A stretch of 64,000 nt of DNA from Pandoraea pulmonicola. Its GTDB lineage: Bacteria; Pseudomonadota; Gammaproteobacteria; Burkholderiales; Burkholderiaceae. A model generated the notes under the pieces. It was not told the DNA's origin. It saw only the letters and a list, made by a program, of their open reading frames with translations, and did not search any database. Where the stretch lies: the NCBI RefSeq assembly GCF_000815105.2, contig NZ_CP010310.2, forward strand, positions 1,674,001 through 1,738,000. The letters run 5' to 3'. Shown piece by piece: positions 19,006 to 27,900 of the stretch (its first letter is position 1; every line of letters starts with the position of its first letter). The translations under genes and the position numbers were made by a program.

Positions 19006-19959
19006 ATGAAAATCATCGACGCTGCCGCCACCCGGGACGCACTGGCGTTCGGCCCGTTACTCGACGCGCTGAACGCCATGTTCGTGGAGGGATGCGAGGT
19101 GCCGCTGCGCCATACGCACGTCATTCCGGACCCGGTCACGGGTGCGGACGTGACGGTGCTCATCATGCCGGCGTGGCAGCCGGGCGGCTTTCTCGGCATC
19201 AAGACGGTCAACATCGCGCCGGCCAATTCCACCCATCCGCAGCGCGGCCTGCCGGGACTGCATTCCACCTATCTGCTCTACGACGCCGCAACCGGTGTCC
19301 CGCTGGCGCAGATGGATGGCAACGAGATCACCTCGCGCCGCACGGCGGCGGCTTCGGCGCTGGGCGTGGCGTATCTGGCGCGTGAAGACGCGTCGCATCT
19401 CGCCCTGCTGGGCGCCGGGAGGGTAGGAGCGCTGGTGCCGCTGGCGCATCGCACGGTGCGCCCGATCAGGCGCGTGAGCGTGTGGGACCGCGACGCGCGG
19501 GCCGCCGCGCGCGCGGTCGACGGCTTGCGCGAACAGGGATTCGAGGCGCGCGTTTGCGATACCGCCAAAGCGGCCGTGGCCGACGCCGATATCGTGACGT
19601 GCGCCACACTGGCGACGGAACCCGTGGTGCAAGCCGAGTGGCTCGCGCCGGGCGTGCATCTGGATTTGATCGGCAGTTTCACGCCGCAGATGCGCGAGGC
19701 GGACGACGCCTGCTTTGCCGGTGCGACGTTGTTTGTCGACACCGAAGAAGCGCTGGCGAAGTCGGGCGAACTGCTCGGCCCGATGTCGCGCGGCGTGTTC
19801 ACGAAGCAGGACGTGCGCGGCACGCTGGCCGACCTGTGCCGCGCCGGGCGGATCCGTCGCGAAGCGCGTGACGAACGCACGGTCTTCAAGGCCGTGGGCA
19901 CCGCACTTGAAGATCTCGCCGCGGCGATGCTCGTCTGGCGGACGACGCAAGGCGCCTGA
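19006..19959 (+). CDS. Ornithine cyclodeaminase / mu-crystallin family protein
   Basis: A 317-residue protein of the ornithine cyclodeaminase/mu-crystallin family. A central NAD(P)-binding Rossmann segment is visible (LALLGAGRVGALVPLAHR, near residues 130-150), with upstream family motifs GGFLGIKTVNIAP and HSTYLLYDAATG and the downstream segment HLDLIGSFTPQMREADD. Members include ornithine cyclodeaminase, alanine dehydrogenase and cyclic ketimine reductases such as pyrroline-2-carboxylate reductase; sequence alone does not tell which. It starts 54 bp after the molybdenum enzyme with GAGGAA before the ATG, and is followed closely by the transporter gene, so all three probably act in one pathway, perhaps of an imino or amino acid. 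Confidence 0.88.
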   Translation: MKIIDAAATRDALAFGPLLDALNAMFVEGCEVPLRHTHVIPDPVTGADVTVLIMPAWQPGGFLGIKTVNIAPANSTHPQRGLPGLHSTYLLYDAATGVPLAQMDGNEITSRRTAAASALGVAYLAREDASHLALLGAGRVGALVPLAHRTVRPIRRVSVWDRDARAAARAVDGLREQGFEARVCDTAKAAVADADIVTCATLATEPVVQAEWLAPGVHLDLIGSFTPQMREADDACFAGATLFVDTEEALAKSGELLGPMSRGVFTKQDVRGTLADLCRAGRIRREARDERTVFKAVGTALEDLAAAMLVWRTTQGA

Positions 19960-20001
19960 TCGGTCAATCGAGTACACACCAAAGCAAGGGGAACGCAGGA
20001 A

Positions 20002-21447
20002 ATGAAACCGGGAACTTCTCTATCGAGCACGACGGCGCCGCGGGACGGCGGCCTTCTTGAACGTCTGGCGGCATCGGTCACGCGGTGGTCCGAGCGCTGG
20101 TTTCCCGACGCCTACCTGTTCGCTGCACTGGCGGTCATCGTCTGCGCGGGCGGGGCACTGGCCATCGGCGTGCCGGTGGTCAAGGTCGGCGTCGCATTCG
20201 GTGACGGCTTCTGGAGCCTGATTCCGTTCACCATGCAGATGGCCGTCGTCGCCATCTCGGGGTACGTGGTGGCGGTCTCGCCGCCGGCGTCCGCGCTCAT
20301 CCGCAAGATGGCCGCGGTGCCGCGCAGCGGTCGCAGCGCGGTGGCTTACGTGGCCTTCGTGAGCATCGCGCTTTCGCTGTTCAACTGGGCGATCAGTCTG
20401 GTGTTCAGCGGCTTGCTGGTGCGGGCGATCGCGCGGCGCGACGACATCCGCATGGACTACCGTGCTGGCGGCGCCGCCGCCTATCTGGGCATGGGCGCGA
20501 CGTGGGCGCTGGGTTTGAGCTCGTCGGCGGCGCAGTTGCAGGCGAACCCGGCCAGTCTGCCGAAGGCGCTGATCGAGATCACTGGCGTCATTCCGTTCTC
20601 GGACACGATTTTCCTGCCGCAATCGATGGCGATTGCCGCCGTGTTGACAGTGGTGTCCGTGGCCCTCGCGTACTACTCGGCACCGCGCGACGACCGTGCC
20701 ACGGTGGCTGCCGACCTCGGCGTGTCGCTCGACGACGCTGCGAAATCCTACGAGCGTCCGCAGCGCCCGGGCGACTGGCTCGAATACAGCCCACTCGTGA
20801 CGGTGCTGATCGTGGCGCTCGGCGTGCTGTGGATCGGGCATGAATTCACGACCAAGGACCCGCTGCTGGCCATCTCGAACCTGAACACCTACAACTTCCT
20901 GTTCCTGATGCTGGGGATGCTGCTGAACTGGCGTCCGCGCCGCTTTCTCGACGCCATTGCGAAGTCGGTGCCGTCGGTCGCGGGCGTGCTGATCCAGTTC
21001 CCGCTGTACGGGGGCATTGCTTACCTGCTGACGAAGGCGCCGGGTCTCGACGGGCAGACGCTCTCGCATCACCTGTCGAGCTTCTTCGTGGCGATTTCGT
21101 CGCAGGAATCGTTCCCGGGCGTGATGGGCGTGTACTCGGCGGTGCTGGGCTTCTTCGTGCCGTCGGGCGGCGGCAAGTGGATCATCGAAGCGCCGTACGT
21201 GATGCAGGCCGCCAACGATCTGCATGTGCACCTGGGCTGGGCGGTGACCGTGTACAACGCCGCGGAAGCGTTGCCGAACCTGATCAACCCGTTCTGGATG
21301 CTGCCGCTGCTCGGCGTGCTCGGTCTGCGCGCCCGCGACGTGGTCGGCTACACGTTCACGCAACTGCTGGTGCACTTCCCGGTCGTCATCGTCATGCTCT
21401 GGTGGCTGGCGCGGACGCTGACCTATCATCCGCCGGTGATGCCTTGA
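20002..21447 (+). CDS. AtoE/TIGR00366-type short-chain fatty acid transporter
   Basis: A 481-residue polytopic inner membrane protein of the AtoE (short-chain fatty acid transporter) family. About ten to twelve hydrophobic segments are visible, with conserved family stretches such as FTMQMAVVAISGYVVA, FNWAISLVFSGLL, and, near the C-terminus, FFVPSGGGKWIIEAPYVMQA. The ATG has AGGAA just upstream. It is the last gene of the oxidoreductase operon, 42 bp after the cyclodeaminase-like gene, and a strong terminator follows. It most likely imports the carboxylate that the two enzymes act on. Family members move acetoacetate or butyrate; the true substrate here is unknown. Confidence 0.9.
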   Translation: MKPGTSLSSTTAPRDGGLLERLAASVTRWSERWFPDAYLFAALAVIVCAGGALAIGVPVVKVGVAFGDGFWSLIPFTMQMAVVAISGYVVAVSPPASALIRKMAAVPRSGRSAVAYVAFVSIALSLFNWAISLVFSGLLVRAIARRDDIRMDYRAGGAAAYLGMGATWALGLSSSAAQLQANPASLPKALIEITGVIPFSDTIFLPQSMAIAAVLTVVSVALAYYSAPRDDRATVAADLGVSLDDAAKSYERPQRPGDWLEYSPLVTVLIVALGVLWIGHEFTTKDPLLAISNLNTYNFLFLMLGMLLNWRPRRFLDAIAKSVPSVAGVLIQFPLYGGIAYLLTKAPGLDGQTLSHHLSSFFVAISSQESFPGVMGVYSAVLGFFVPSGGGKWIIEAPYVMQAANDLHVHLGWAVTVYNAAEALPNLINPFWMLPLLGVLGLRARDVVGYTFTQLLVHFPVVIVMLWWLARTLTYHPPVMP

Positions 21448-21475
21448 CGATCGACGCCATCGGCCGCGGCGCAAG

Positions 21476-21504
21476 CGCCTCCCGGGCATTCCGGGAGGCG
21501 TTTT
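21476..21504 (+). terminator. Rho-independent terminator of the oxidoreductase-transporter operon
   Basis: A perfect 10-bp stem, CGCCTCCCGG (21476-21485) with CCGGGAGGCG (21491-21500), five-base loop, then TTTT. It lies 29 bp past the transporter stop. Confidence 0.9.
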
Positions 21505-21649
21505 GCTTCCAAACGGCGCGAAGGCGGAAATTGCGTTATGTGAAATTTTGCAAACTTGGCGATATTTCGAAATCTCTGTCACAAAACGCTAAACTGTGGC
21601 AACGGAAGTGTGCTTAACGATGGGTCCATAAGTAAGTAGGAAAACGAAG

Positions 21650-22102
21650 ATGATTCGAAACATGTCTGCGAGAACGTTGCTTCGCGTCTGTCTCGGCGCA
21701 GTTGGCGTATGCGGCGCGTCCGTCGTCGGTCCTGCCGCTGCACAGTCGTATCTGCAGGGCGGTGACCTCAACAGCATTCGTCAGTCGACCCAGCGCGCGC
21801 AGGACGCCCAGCCCGGCATCGTGCTCGCGCCCCCGGCACCTCGCCCGGAACGGTCGGGCAGCGTCGGGGCGCAGTTCAATCAGGGCATGGCCGAGAGCGA
21901 GCGGGAGGCGCTTCGCAAGCGCGAAATGTCCGCTAACAGCAACATGCAGATGGACCGTATGATCAACCCGCAGCGCCAGCGATATCCGGGCGAGCCGGCG
22001 AGTGCGCAAGGCGGCTCGGTTGCGTTCGATGGGCAGAGCGTCTCGGCGTGCCGCAACGATCCGGCGTCCGGGCAAGCGCAGTGCGGGGCGGTTTCCCGAT
22101 AA
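21650..22102 (+). CDS. Small secreted protein of unknown function
   Basis: A 150-residue protein with a clear signal peptide: charged start MIRNMSARTLLR, a hydrophobic core, and a likely cut after GPAAAQ near residue 32. The mature part is polar and low in complexity (many Q, S, R and P) with two cysteines near the C-terminus (C138 and C147 by count) that could form a disulfide. No family is recognised. An AAGTAGGAAAACGAAG leader supplies a weak ribosome site. It stands alone between a terminator and the STN gene; no function can be assigned. Confidence 0.7.
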   Translation: MIRNMSARTLLRVCLGAVGVCGASVVGPAAAQSYLQGGDLNSIRQSTQRAQDAQPGIVLAPPAPRPERSGSVGAQFNQGMAESEREALRKREMSANSNMQMDRMINPQRQRYPGEPASAQGGSVAFDGQSVSACRNDPASGQAQCGAVSR

Positions 22103-22203
22103 GCCGGCGCGTCCGCGTCCATCCGTCGCGGCGCAACGCCGCGGCCTGACGCTTCCAGCGAACTGTTGCAGACGGTGCGGCGCCCACCAAAACGGCGGAT
22201 GTA

Positions 22204-22242
22204 ACAAAAAATTCATGTGAGACTGCTAGCCTTCGCGGTGAC
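22204..22242 (+). promoter_or_regulatory. Weak match to the local ECF promoter motif, upstream of STN protein 1
   Basis: ACAAAAAATTCATGTGAGA followed by 20 nt ending GAC. It keeps the A-tract and the spacing of the four better sites in this window, but has AGA for GGA and GAC for GTC. Confidence 0.3.
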
Positions 22243-22310
22243 TTCAATCCCGCACGGCGCCGAGCGTGTTTACGTCTCTCCGGATCCGCCGTGCGCCTAG
22301 TAGCGCGGAC

Positions 22311-23117
22311 ATGCTCAGAAACATAGCGACAAGCGCGCCGCGACCGATATTGTTACTGTGCCTCGCGATGATCTGCTCCTGCGCTTGCTCCGTTCGTGTT
22401 TGGGCGACGAATGCCGCGCCGGGGTTCGTGACGCCGGCCGACGCTGGGGCACAGCCGCTGCAGCGCTTCGACATCGCCGCGCAGTCGTTGCAGTCGGCAC
22501 TCGAAGCCTACGGCGCACTCACCGACGTTTCCCTGCTGTACGACAGTTCCCTCACCGCCGGGCGCCGCTCAACCCCTGTGCAAGGCGAAATGACCGCCCG
22601 TGCGGCACTTCAGCTCCTGCTCGAAGGCAGCGGACTCACGCCGCGCTATACCGGGGAAAAGACGGTGGCGCTCGTGCCCGCACGGCAGCGCACGCCCGAT
22701 ATGCCGTCCGAATCGCCGGGCGACGCCGCCCACGCTGGCAATGCCGCCGCCCACCGCTACTTCGGACTCGTGCAGGCACGTGTGCACGATGCCTTCTGCG
22801 CACAGCCGCTGCTCGCCCAAGGCACCCGTCGTATTGCGCTGCGCCTGTGGATCGACGCCTCCGGCGCGATCGGGCCGGTATCGCTGCTGGCGTCGAGCGG
22901 TGACCTCAAGATCGACAAACTGGTGGTCACGGCGCTGCAAGGGGTGCGTATCGGCGAACCCGTGCCACCGTCGCTCGCCCAACCGTTCACGTTCGTGGTG
23001 CTGCCGCGCGCTTCGGGCAGGACCTGGGGCTGTGTCCCGGCGAACGATGCGGTAGCCGCGCCCGACGAGCCGCCGGTGAGCCGTCCCGCGAGGGCGGGAG
23101 GCCAGCATGGCCGATAG
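22311..23117 (+). CDS. STN-domain periplasmic signalling protein with TonB-C-like end (copy 1)
   Basis: A 268-residue secreted protein starting MLRNIATSAPRP with a hydrophobic export signal. An STN domain follows (FDIAAQSLQSALEAYGALTD, then STPVQGEMTARAALQLLLEG), the module by which TonB-dependent transducers contact FecR. A second domain (YFGLVQARVHDAFC to PFTFVVLP) looks like a TonB C-terminal fold. There is no receptor barrel, so this is a free-standing STN protein. It overlaps the ECF sigma gene by 11 nt and so is translated with it. A GTG at 22266 would add 15 residues; neither start has a strong ribosome site, and the ATG is chosen because it gives a shorter signal peptide. A role in passing a surface signal to FecR is inferred. 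Confidence 0.8.
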   Translation: MLRNIATSAPRPILLLCLAMICSCACSVRVWATNAAPGFVTPADAGAQPLQRFDIAAQSLQSALEAYGALTDVSLLYDSSLTAGRRSTPVQGEMTARAALQLLLEGSGLTPRYTGEKTVALVPARQRTPDMPSESPGDAAHAGNAAAHRYFGLVQARVHDAFCAQPLLAQGTRRIALRLWIDASGAIGPVSLLASSGDLKIDKLVVTALQGVRIGEPVPPSLAQPFTFVVLPRASGRTWGCVPANDAVAAPDEPPVSRPARAGGQHGR

Positions 23118-23610
23118 CAGCCGCGCGACGCTGCGCGACCTGCTCGTTCAGCGCTACGGACAACTCAGGACGCTGCTTTCACGCAAGCTCGGTTCGTCCG
23201 AGCTGGCGGGCGACGCGTTGCAGGATACGTGGCTGCGTCTGGAGAACACGGAGCCGCTCGAGGCGGTGCGCAATCCGGGGGCCTATCTGTACCGGATGGC
23301 CTACCACGCGGCCATCGACAAGCAACGCGCCGAGGGCCGTCGTCTGAGCGTCGGCGAAGTCGAAGCGATGCTCGATCTGGTCAGCCCCGAGCCGGGGCCT
23401 GCCCAGATCGCCGAAGCGAATTCCGATCTGAACGAACTCGTGCGCGTGCTCGAGCAGATGCCGCCGCGCCGTCGCGACATTCTGCTGGCCGTGCGTCTGG
23501 ACGGGCTCGCGCAGCGCGAGGTGGCCGAACGGTTCGGAATCTCCTTGCGCCTCGTGGAACTGGAGCTCAAACGCGCGCAGGAGTTTTGCGCCGAACACAT
23601 CGAACGATAG
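23107..23610 (+). CDS. ECF-type RNA polymerase sigma factor (FecI-like, copy 1)
   Basis: A 167-residue ECF sigma factor. Region 2 is visible as SSELAGDALQDTWLRLE and NPGAYLYRMAYHAAID, and region 4 as LEQMPPRRRDILLAVRLDG with the recognition helix near ISLRLVELELKRAQEFC. GGGAGG precedes the ATG at 23107, which overlaps the end of the STN gene. The next gene encodes a FecR-type partner, so this sigma factor is probably held by FecR and released when the STN protein signals. Likely target promoters are the GGA-N17-GTC sites in this window, including one just downstream of its own gene. Confidence 0.92.
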   Translation: MADSSRATLRDLLVQRYGQLRTLLSRKLGSSELAGDALQDTWLRLENTEPLEAVRNPGAYLYRMAYHAAIDKQRAEGRRLSVGEVEAMLDLVSPEPGPAQIAEANSDLNELVRVLEQMPPRRRDILLAVRLDGLAQREVAERFGISLRLVELELKRAQEFCAEHIER

Positions 23611-23663
23611 ACGTGCGTGCCACGCGATGATGACGAACGTGCGACACGACGAAAAGAATTTTT

Positions 23664-23697
23664 GAAAATGTTGCGGATTTCCGCGATGAAAAACGTC
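23664..23697 (+). promoter_or_regulatory. Candidate ECF sigma promoter upstream of fecR copy 1
   Basis: GAAAATGTTGCGGA followed by exactly 17 nt and GTC (23695-23697), then ATGACATT. It has the same -35 shape and spacing as three other sites in the window and lies about 100 bp upstream of the FecR gene, which could give the anti-sigma and adhesin genes their own ECF-driven transcript. Confidence 0.6.
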
Positions 23698-23795
23698 ATG
23701 ACATTAAGACGGCCCGAAATCGGGCATCATCGCCGACCGCCGGGAATGAAAGACCCATCGGCACCGCACGCAGAGGCCAGACAGACACACCCGAC

Positions 23796-24776
23796 ATGAA
23801 CGCCGCACCCGAGAGCCCGACCCGACCCGATACGACGCATGCGATGCAGCGCGACGCGCACGCATGGGTGCGCCGTCTCACGTCCGGCGAGGCGACCGTT
23901 GCAGACGCACACGCACTGAAGCAATGGTGCGACGCGAGCCCCGCGCATGCCGCGGCGTTCGCCGAGGCGCGCCGCCTGTGGCGCGACCTGGGCCCGGCCG
24001 GCGAGAGGGTACGGGCGCGCACGCGCGCGCAGGTGCCGCGGCCGGCGCGTGTCGGCAGGCGTCTGTTTCTCGGCGGCGCGCTTGCGTCGGTCGCGGGTGT
24101 GGGCGCGGCGGTGGTCGCGCCTGCCGGCTTCTGGGGCGCCATGGCGTCGATGGCGAGTGCCGACTATCGGACCTCGGCCGGCGAGCAACGCCAGATCGCG
24201 CTGGCCGATCGCGTCACGGTCGATCTCAATACGCGCACGAGCATTGCCTTGACGAGCAAGGCGAGGCCGGCACAGGGCGTGGATCTGCTCGATGGCGAGA
24301 TTGCCGTCGACAATTCGCGAAGCCCCGGGCCGTTCGTCGTGGCGGCGGCCGGCGGCCGGGTGATCGGAACACAGGCCAACTTCGAAGTCCGTCACCTCGA
24401 TGCGCGCGTTTGCGTGACCTGTGTGTCTGGCGGCGTACGCGTCGAGTTGGGCGGGCGCAGCGTGCAACTCGCAGCGCGCCAGCAGGTGGCGTTCGAAGGT
24501 CAGCGTCTCGGACGGGCGACTGCCGTGGATACGGCGGCGACGTCGGCGTGGCGAAACGGCGTGCTGGTGTTCCGCGATACGCCGCTTGGCGAGGTGGTCG
24601 GCGAGATCAATCGCTATCGGTCCGGGCGCGTGGTGGTGTTTGACAGCCATCTCGCGCAAAGCCGCCTGAGCGGGCGCTTTCGCATCGACCGGCTCGGCGA
24701 GATTTTCGCGCAGATACAGGAAGTGCTCGGCGCGCGCGTGACGCAATTGCCGGGCGGTATCGTCGTCGTCGGCTGA
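23796..24776 (+). CDS. FecR-type transmembrane anti-sigma regulator (copy 1)
   Basis: A 326-residue FecR family protein. A DUF4880 cytoplasmic N-terminus (HAWVRRLTSG to FAEARRLW) should bind the sigma factor. A single membrane segment near residues 88-110 begins with a twin-arginine motif, RRLFLGG; FecR is known to use the Tat route. The periplasmic FecR domain (ADYRTSAGEQRQIALADRV onward) is followed by the C-terminal part that meets STN domains (INRYRSGRVVVF, LSGRFRIDRLGEIF). It lies between the sigma gene and the first giant adhesin gene. Together with the STN protein it forms a surface-signalling unit that lacks the usual TonB-dependent receptor. Confidence 0.92.
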   Translation: MNAAPESPTRPDTTHAMQRDAHAWVRRLTSGEATVADAHALKQWCDASPAHAAAFAEARRLWRDLGPAGERVRARTRAQVPRPARVGRRLFLGGALASVAGVGAAVVAPAGFWGAMASMASADYRTSAGEQRQIALADRVTVDLNTRTSIALTSKARPAQGVDLLDGEIAVDNSRSPGPFVVAAAGGRVIGTQANFEVRHLDARVCVTCVSGGVRVELGGRSVQLAARQQVAFEGQRLGRATAVDTAATSAWRNGVLVFRDTPLGEVVGEINRYRSGRVVVFDSHLAQSRLSGRFRIDRLGEIFAQIQEVLGARVTQLPGGIVVVG

Positions 24777-24927
24777 CGTGTGAAGACAGCCAGCGCGGAA
24801 ATTCGGATAACGAGGTTTTTCGCGTTGGCCTTGCGGGTTTGTGAGGTGAGCGTCGTCATCAAAGGGAAGGCTGCTGTCATCGGAGGGATGGCGGTAGCCG
24901 CTAACCGATTGCCACTGCACACCCGAC

Positions 24928-27900
24928 ATGCAACCGAACCCTTTCGCTTCGTCCGCTTTGCCACGCCAACGTCGGCTGCGCCGCGCCATTCTCAGCCTGC
25001 ATCGTAAGCCACTCGTACAAGCCGCGGCGTTGACGCTGCTGGCCTCGTCGGCCGCCCACGCGCAACAAGCGTTCAGCAACGCGTGGTTCGCGGCGCGCGG
25101 CGCGGCACAGACGACGGCGTCGCAGACGGGACGTCTGCCGAACGGCATGCCGGTCACGTCGCTCATGGACCCGTCGGCGCAGCAGCAACAGGCCAATGCG
25201 CAGCTGCAGCGCTCGATTGCGAATCTGAGCTCGGCGGCACAGAGCATTGCGGCGATGCAGGCAACGCAGGCCAATGCGCGTGCAGCCGCGGCGAACAGCG
25301 ATACCACGATCCCCGATGGCCTCGCCGAAGGCGGCCTCAAGGTCGATACGAACAGCCTGACCAAAGGCTGGATCAACGCGCAAGCACCGACGCAAAGCAC
25401 CTCCAACGGCAAGACCAACGTCAACATCCAGCAGACGGCCGACAAGGCAATCCTGAACTGGGAGACGTTCAACGTCGGTCGTAACACCTCGGTCAACTTC
25501 GCGCAGCAAAGCAACTGGGCGGCGCTCAACCGCGTGAACGACCCGCAGGCGCGACCGAGTCAGATTCAAGGGCAGATCCACGGCGACGGCACGGTGCTGG
25601 TGCTGAACCGCAACGGCGTGATCTTCGGCGGCACCAGTCAAGTTGATACGCGCAACCTGGTGGTGGCAGCGGCGAACATGAGCGACGCGCAGTTCAAGAC
25701 CGGTGGCCTCTATGGCGCGAACGGAGCGACGCCGAGCTTTACCGACGCGCTGGGCAAAGTCGAAGTGCAGACCGGTGCGAACATCACGACGCGTACGCCG
25801 ACGTCAGTCACGCAAGGTGGCGGGTATGTGCTGATGCTTGGCAAGGAAGTGAGCAACGCAGGCACCATCATTACACCGCAGGGACAAGTGGCGCTGGCTG
25901 CCGGTGACAGCTTTGTGATTCGCAAGGGCGTGGGTACGGATGCGAACACGCCGTCCACCACGCGCGGCAACGAAGTCTCGCCGCAGTTCGTGGCAAACAG
26001 CACGGCAGGGAAAGTCGTCAACACGGGGTTGTTGATGGCCCCGGAGGGTGACGTCACGTTGGCCGGTCGAGACGTGCAGCAGCTCGGCGTGGTGGTATCG
26101 ACGACGACGGTCAACACACGCGGCACGATCCACCTGCTCAATTCGGCAAGCGACACGCAGGGCAAAGTGACGTTGGGGAACGGCGCGCTCACCTCGGTCC
26201 TGATCAATGACAACGGTGCGACCGCGCTTGACAGCCAGCGCACCGCCCTGATGAAGGATTCCGCCGCGCAGGACATCTTGCGCGCCGGCACGTCGAGCGG
26301 CCTGTTCGACAATCTCTCGAAGCTCTCGGACCGCCGCGATCAATCGCGTGTGGAGATCGTGAGCGGGGGCAACGTCGAATTCCAGGCCAACTCGCTGACG
26401 CTCGCCACGGGCGGCCAGCTCGCCGTGAGCGCGACGGGCCGCAGTTTCGTCGCGAACGGCGCACAGCTCGACGTCTCGGGCGCGGTGGGCGTGTCGCTGT
26501 CGATGGACAGCAACAACGTCAAGGTGAACGTGCAGGGCAACGAGCAGCGCGATTCGCCTGGCAACCGCGACAATGCGGCGCTGAACAACGCGAACGTCTA
26601 CATCGATCGTCGTCGCCTGATCTACGTCCCGGCGGCCGTGGGCGGCTATGCGAACGAGCGTTGGTACACGGGCGGGGGGCTTCTGGAGGTCGGCGGCTAC
26701 CTCGCCAATCAGACGCACGGCATCGGCGAATGGGCGGCGCAGGGCGGCACGGTGACGCTGGGCGGCAACGAGGTCGTGACGCAGAAGGGCGCGCTCATCA
26801 ACCTGTCGGGCGGCACGTTGAACGTGCAGACGGGCTACCTGAGCCAGTCGTGGCTCAAGGGGCCGGACGGCCAGATCTACAACGTCAACACGGCGCCGTC
26901 GAACGTGCTCTACACGGGCGTGTACACCGGCTTCGACGCCGAGCACCCGCGCTGGGGCAAGAACACGACCGAGTCGTACGCCAGTCCGCTCATCGCGCCG
27001 CAACGCGTGCTGCAAAACGGCTACACCGTGGGCCGCGATGCGGGCCGCCTGTCTGTCTCCGCGCCGACGGCCGTGCTCGAGGGCGACGTGCTTGCCACCG
27101 TCTACACGGGTCCGATGCAGACGCAGGCTCGCCCGTCCGGGCTGACCGATGGCTACGCACTGAGTCAGTTCGCCGTGCCGCGCGCCGGTTCGCTCACGCT
27201 GGGGCAATACACGGGCGTAGGCCGTACAGGAGCATTCCCGACAGGTGTGGTGGTCGGCGACATCGGCGACATCACCTCGGCCATGTCGGCGGCCGACACG
27301 CTGGACACTTCGCACGCCAACACCCTTTGGCTGGACGCCTCGCGTGTGAATGCCACGGGCTATGGCGAAATGGACCTCGTGACGTCGGGTGACATCAAGG
27401 TGCGCAGCGATCTGCGTCTGGATAACGGCGGCCGTCTGTCGCTGGTCGCGCCGTACGTCGACGTGGCGAGCAACCTGAAGGTGCCGTCCGGTACGGTCAA
27501 CATCTCCAACACGTACCTGCGGGCGGGCGAAAAGTACCCCGTGGCGCTCTTTTCGCCCAACGGTACCGTCGGGCTGACGTTGTCGTCCGGCGCCCGCATC
27601 GACGTGCGCGGACTCTGGGTCAACGGCAGCACCGACCCCGGTTCGCTCTCCAGGGTCGCGTTCATCAACGGCGGCAATGTCACGCTCGACTCGACCAGCG
27701 ACCTGAGCATCGGCGACGGCAGCGTGATCGACGTGTCGTCGGGCGGGGCGATTCTCGCCAACGGCAAGACCAGGGGCGGCACGGGCGGCAACGTCACGCT
27801 GATCGCCGGCGATTCGGCGAGCAACGTCAATGTGAACGTCGGCACGCTCATCCTGAACGGTACGATCAACGCCTATGGCGTGAACGGCGGCGGCAAGCTG

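Noticed and set aside
21540..21600. A further ECF-type site (CTTGGCGA...CTGTC) before the small secreted protein
   Set aside because: Spacing is two to three bases short and the GGA element is absent.
24777..24927. An ECF promoter directly before adhesin 1
   Set aside because: GCGGA occurs at about 24795 but no GTC follows at the 17-nt spacing seen at the other sites.
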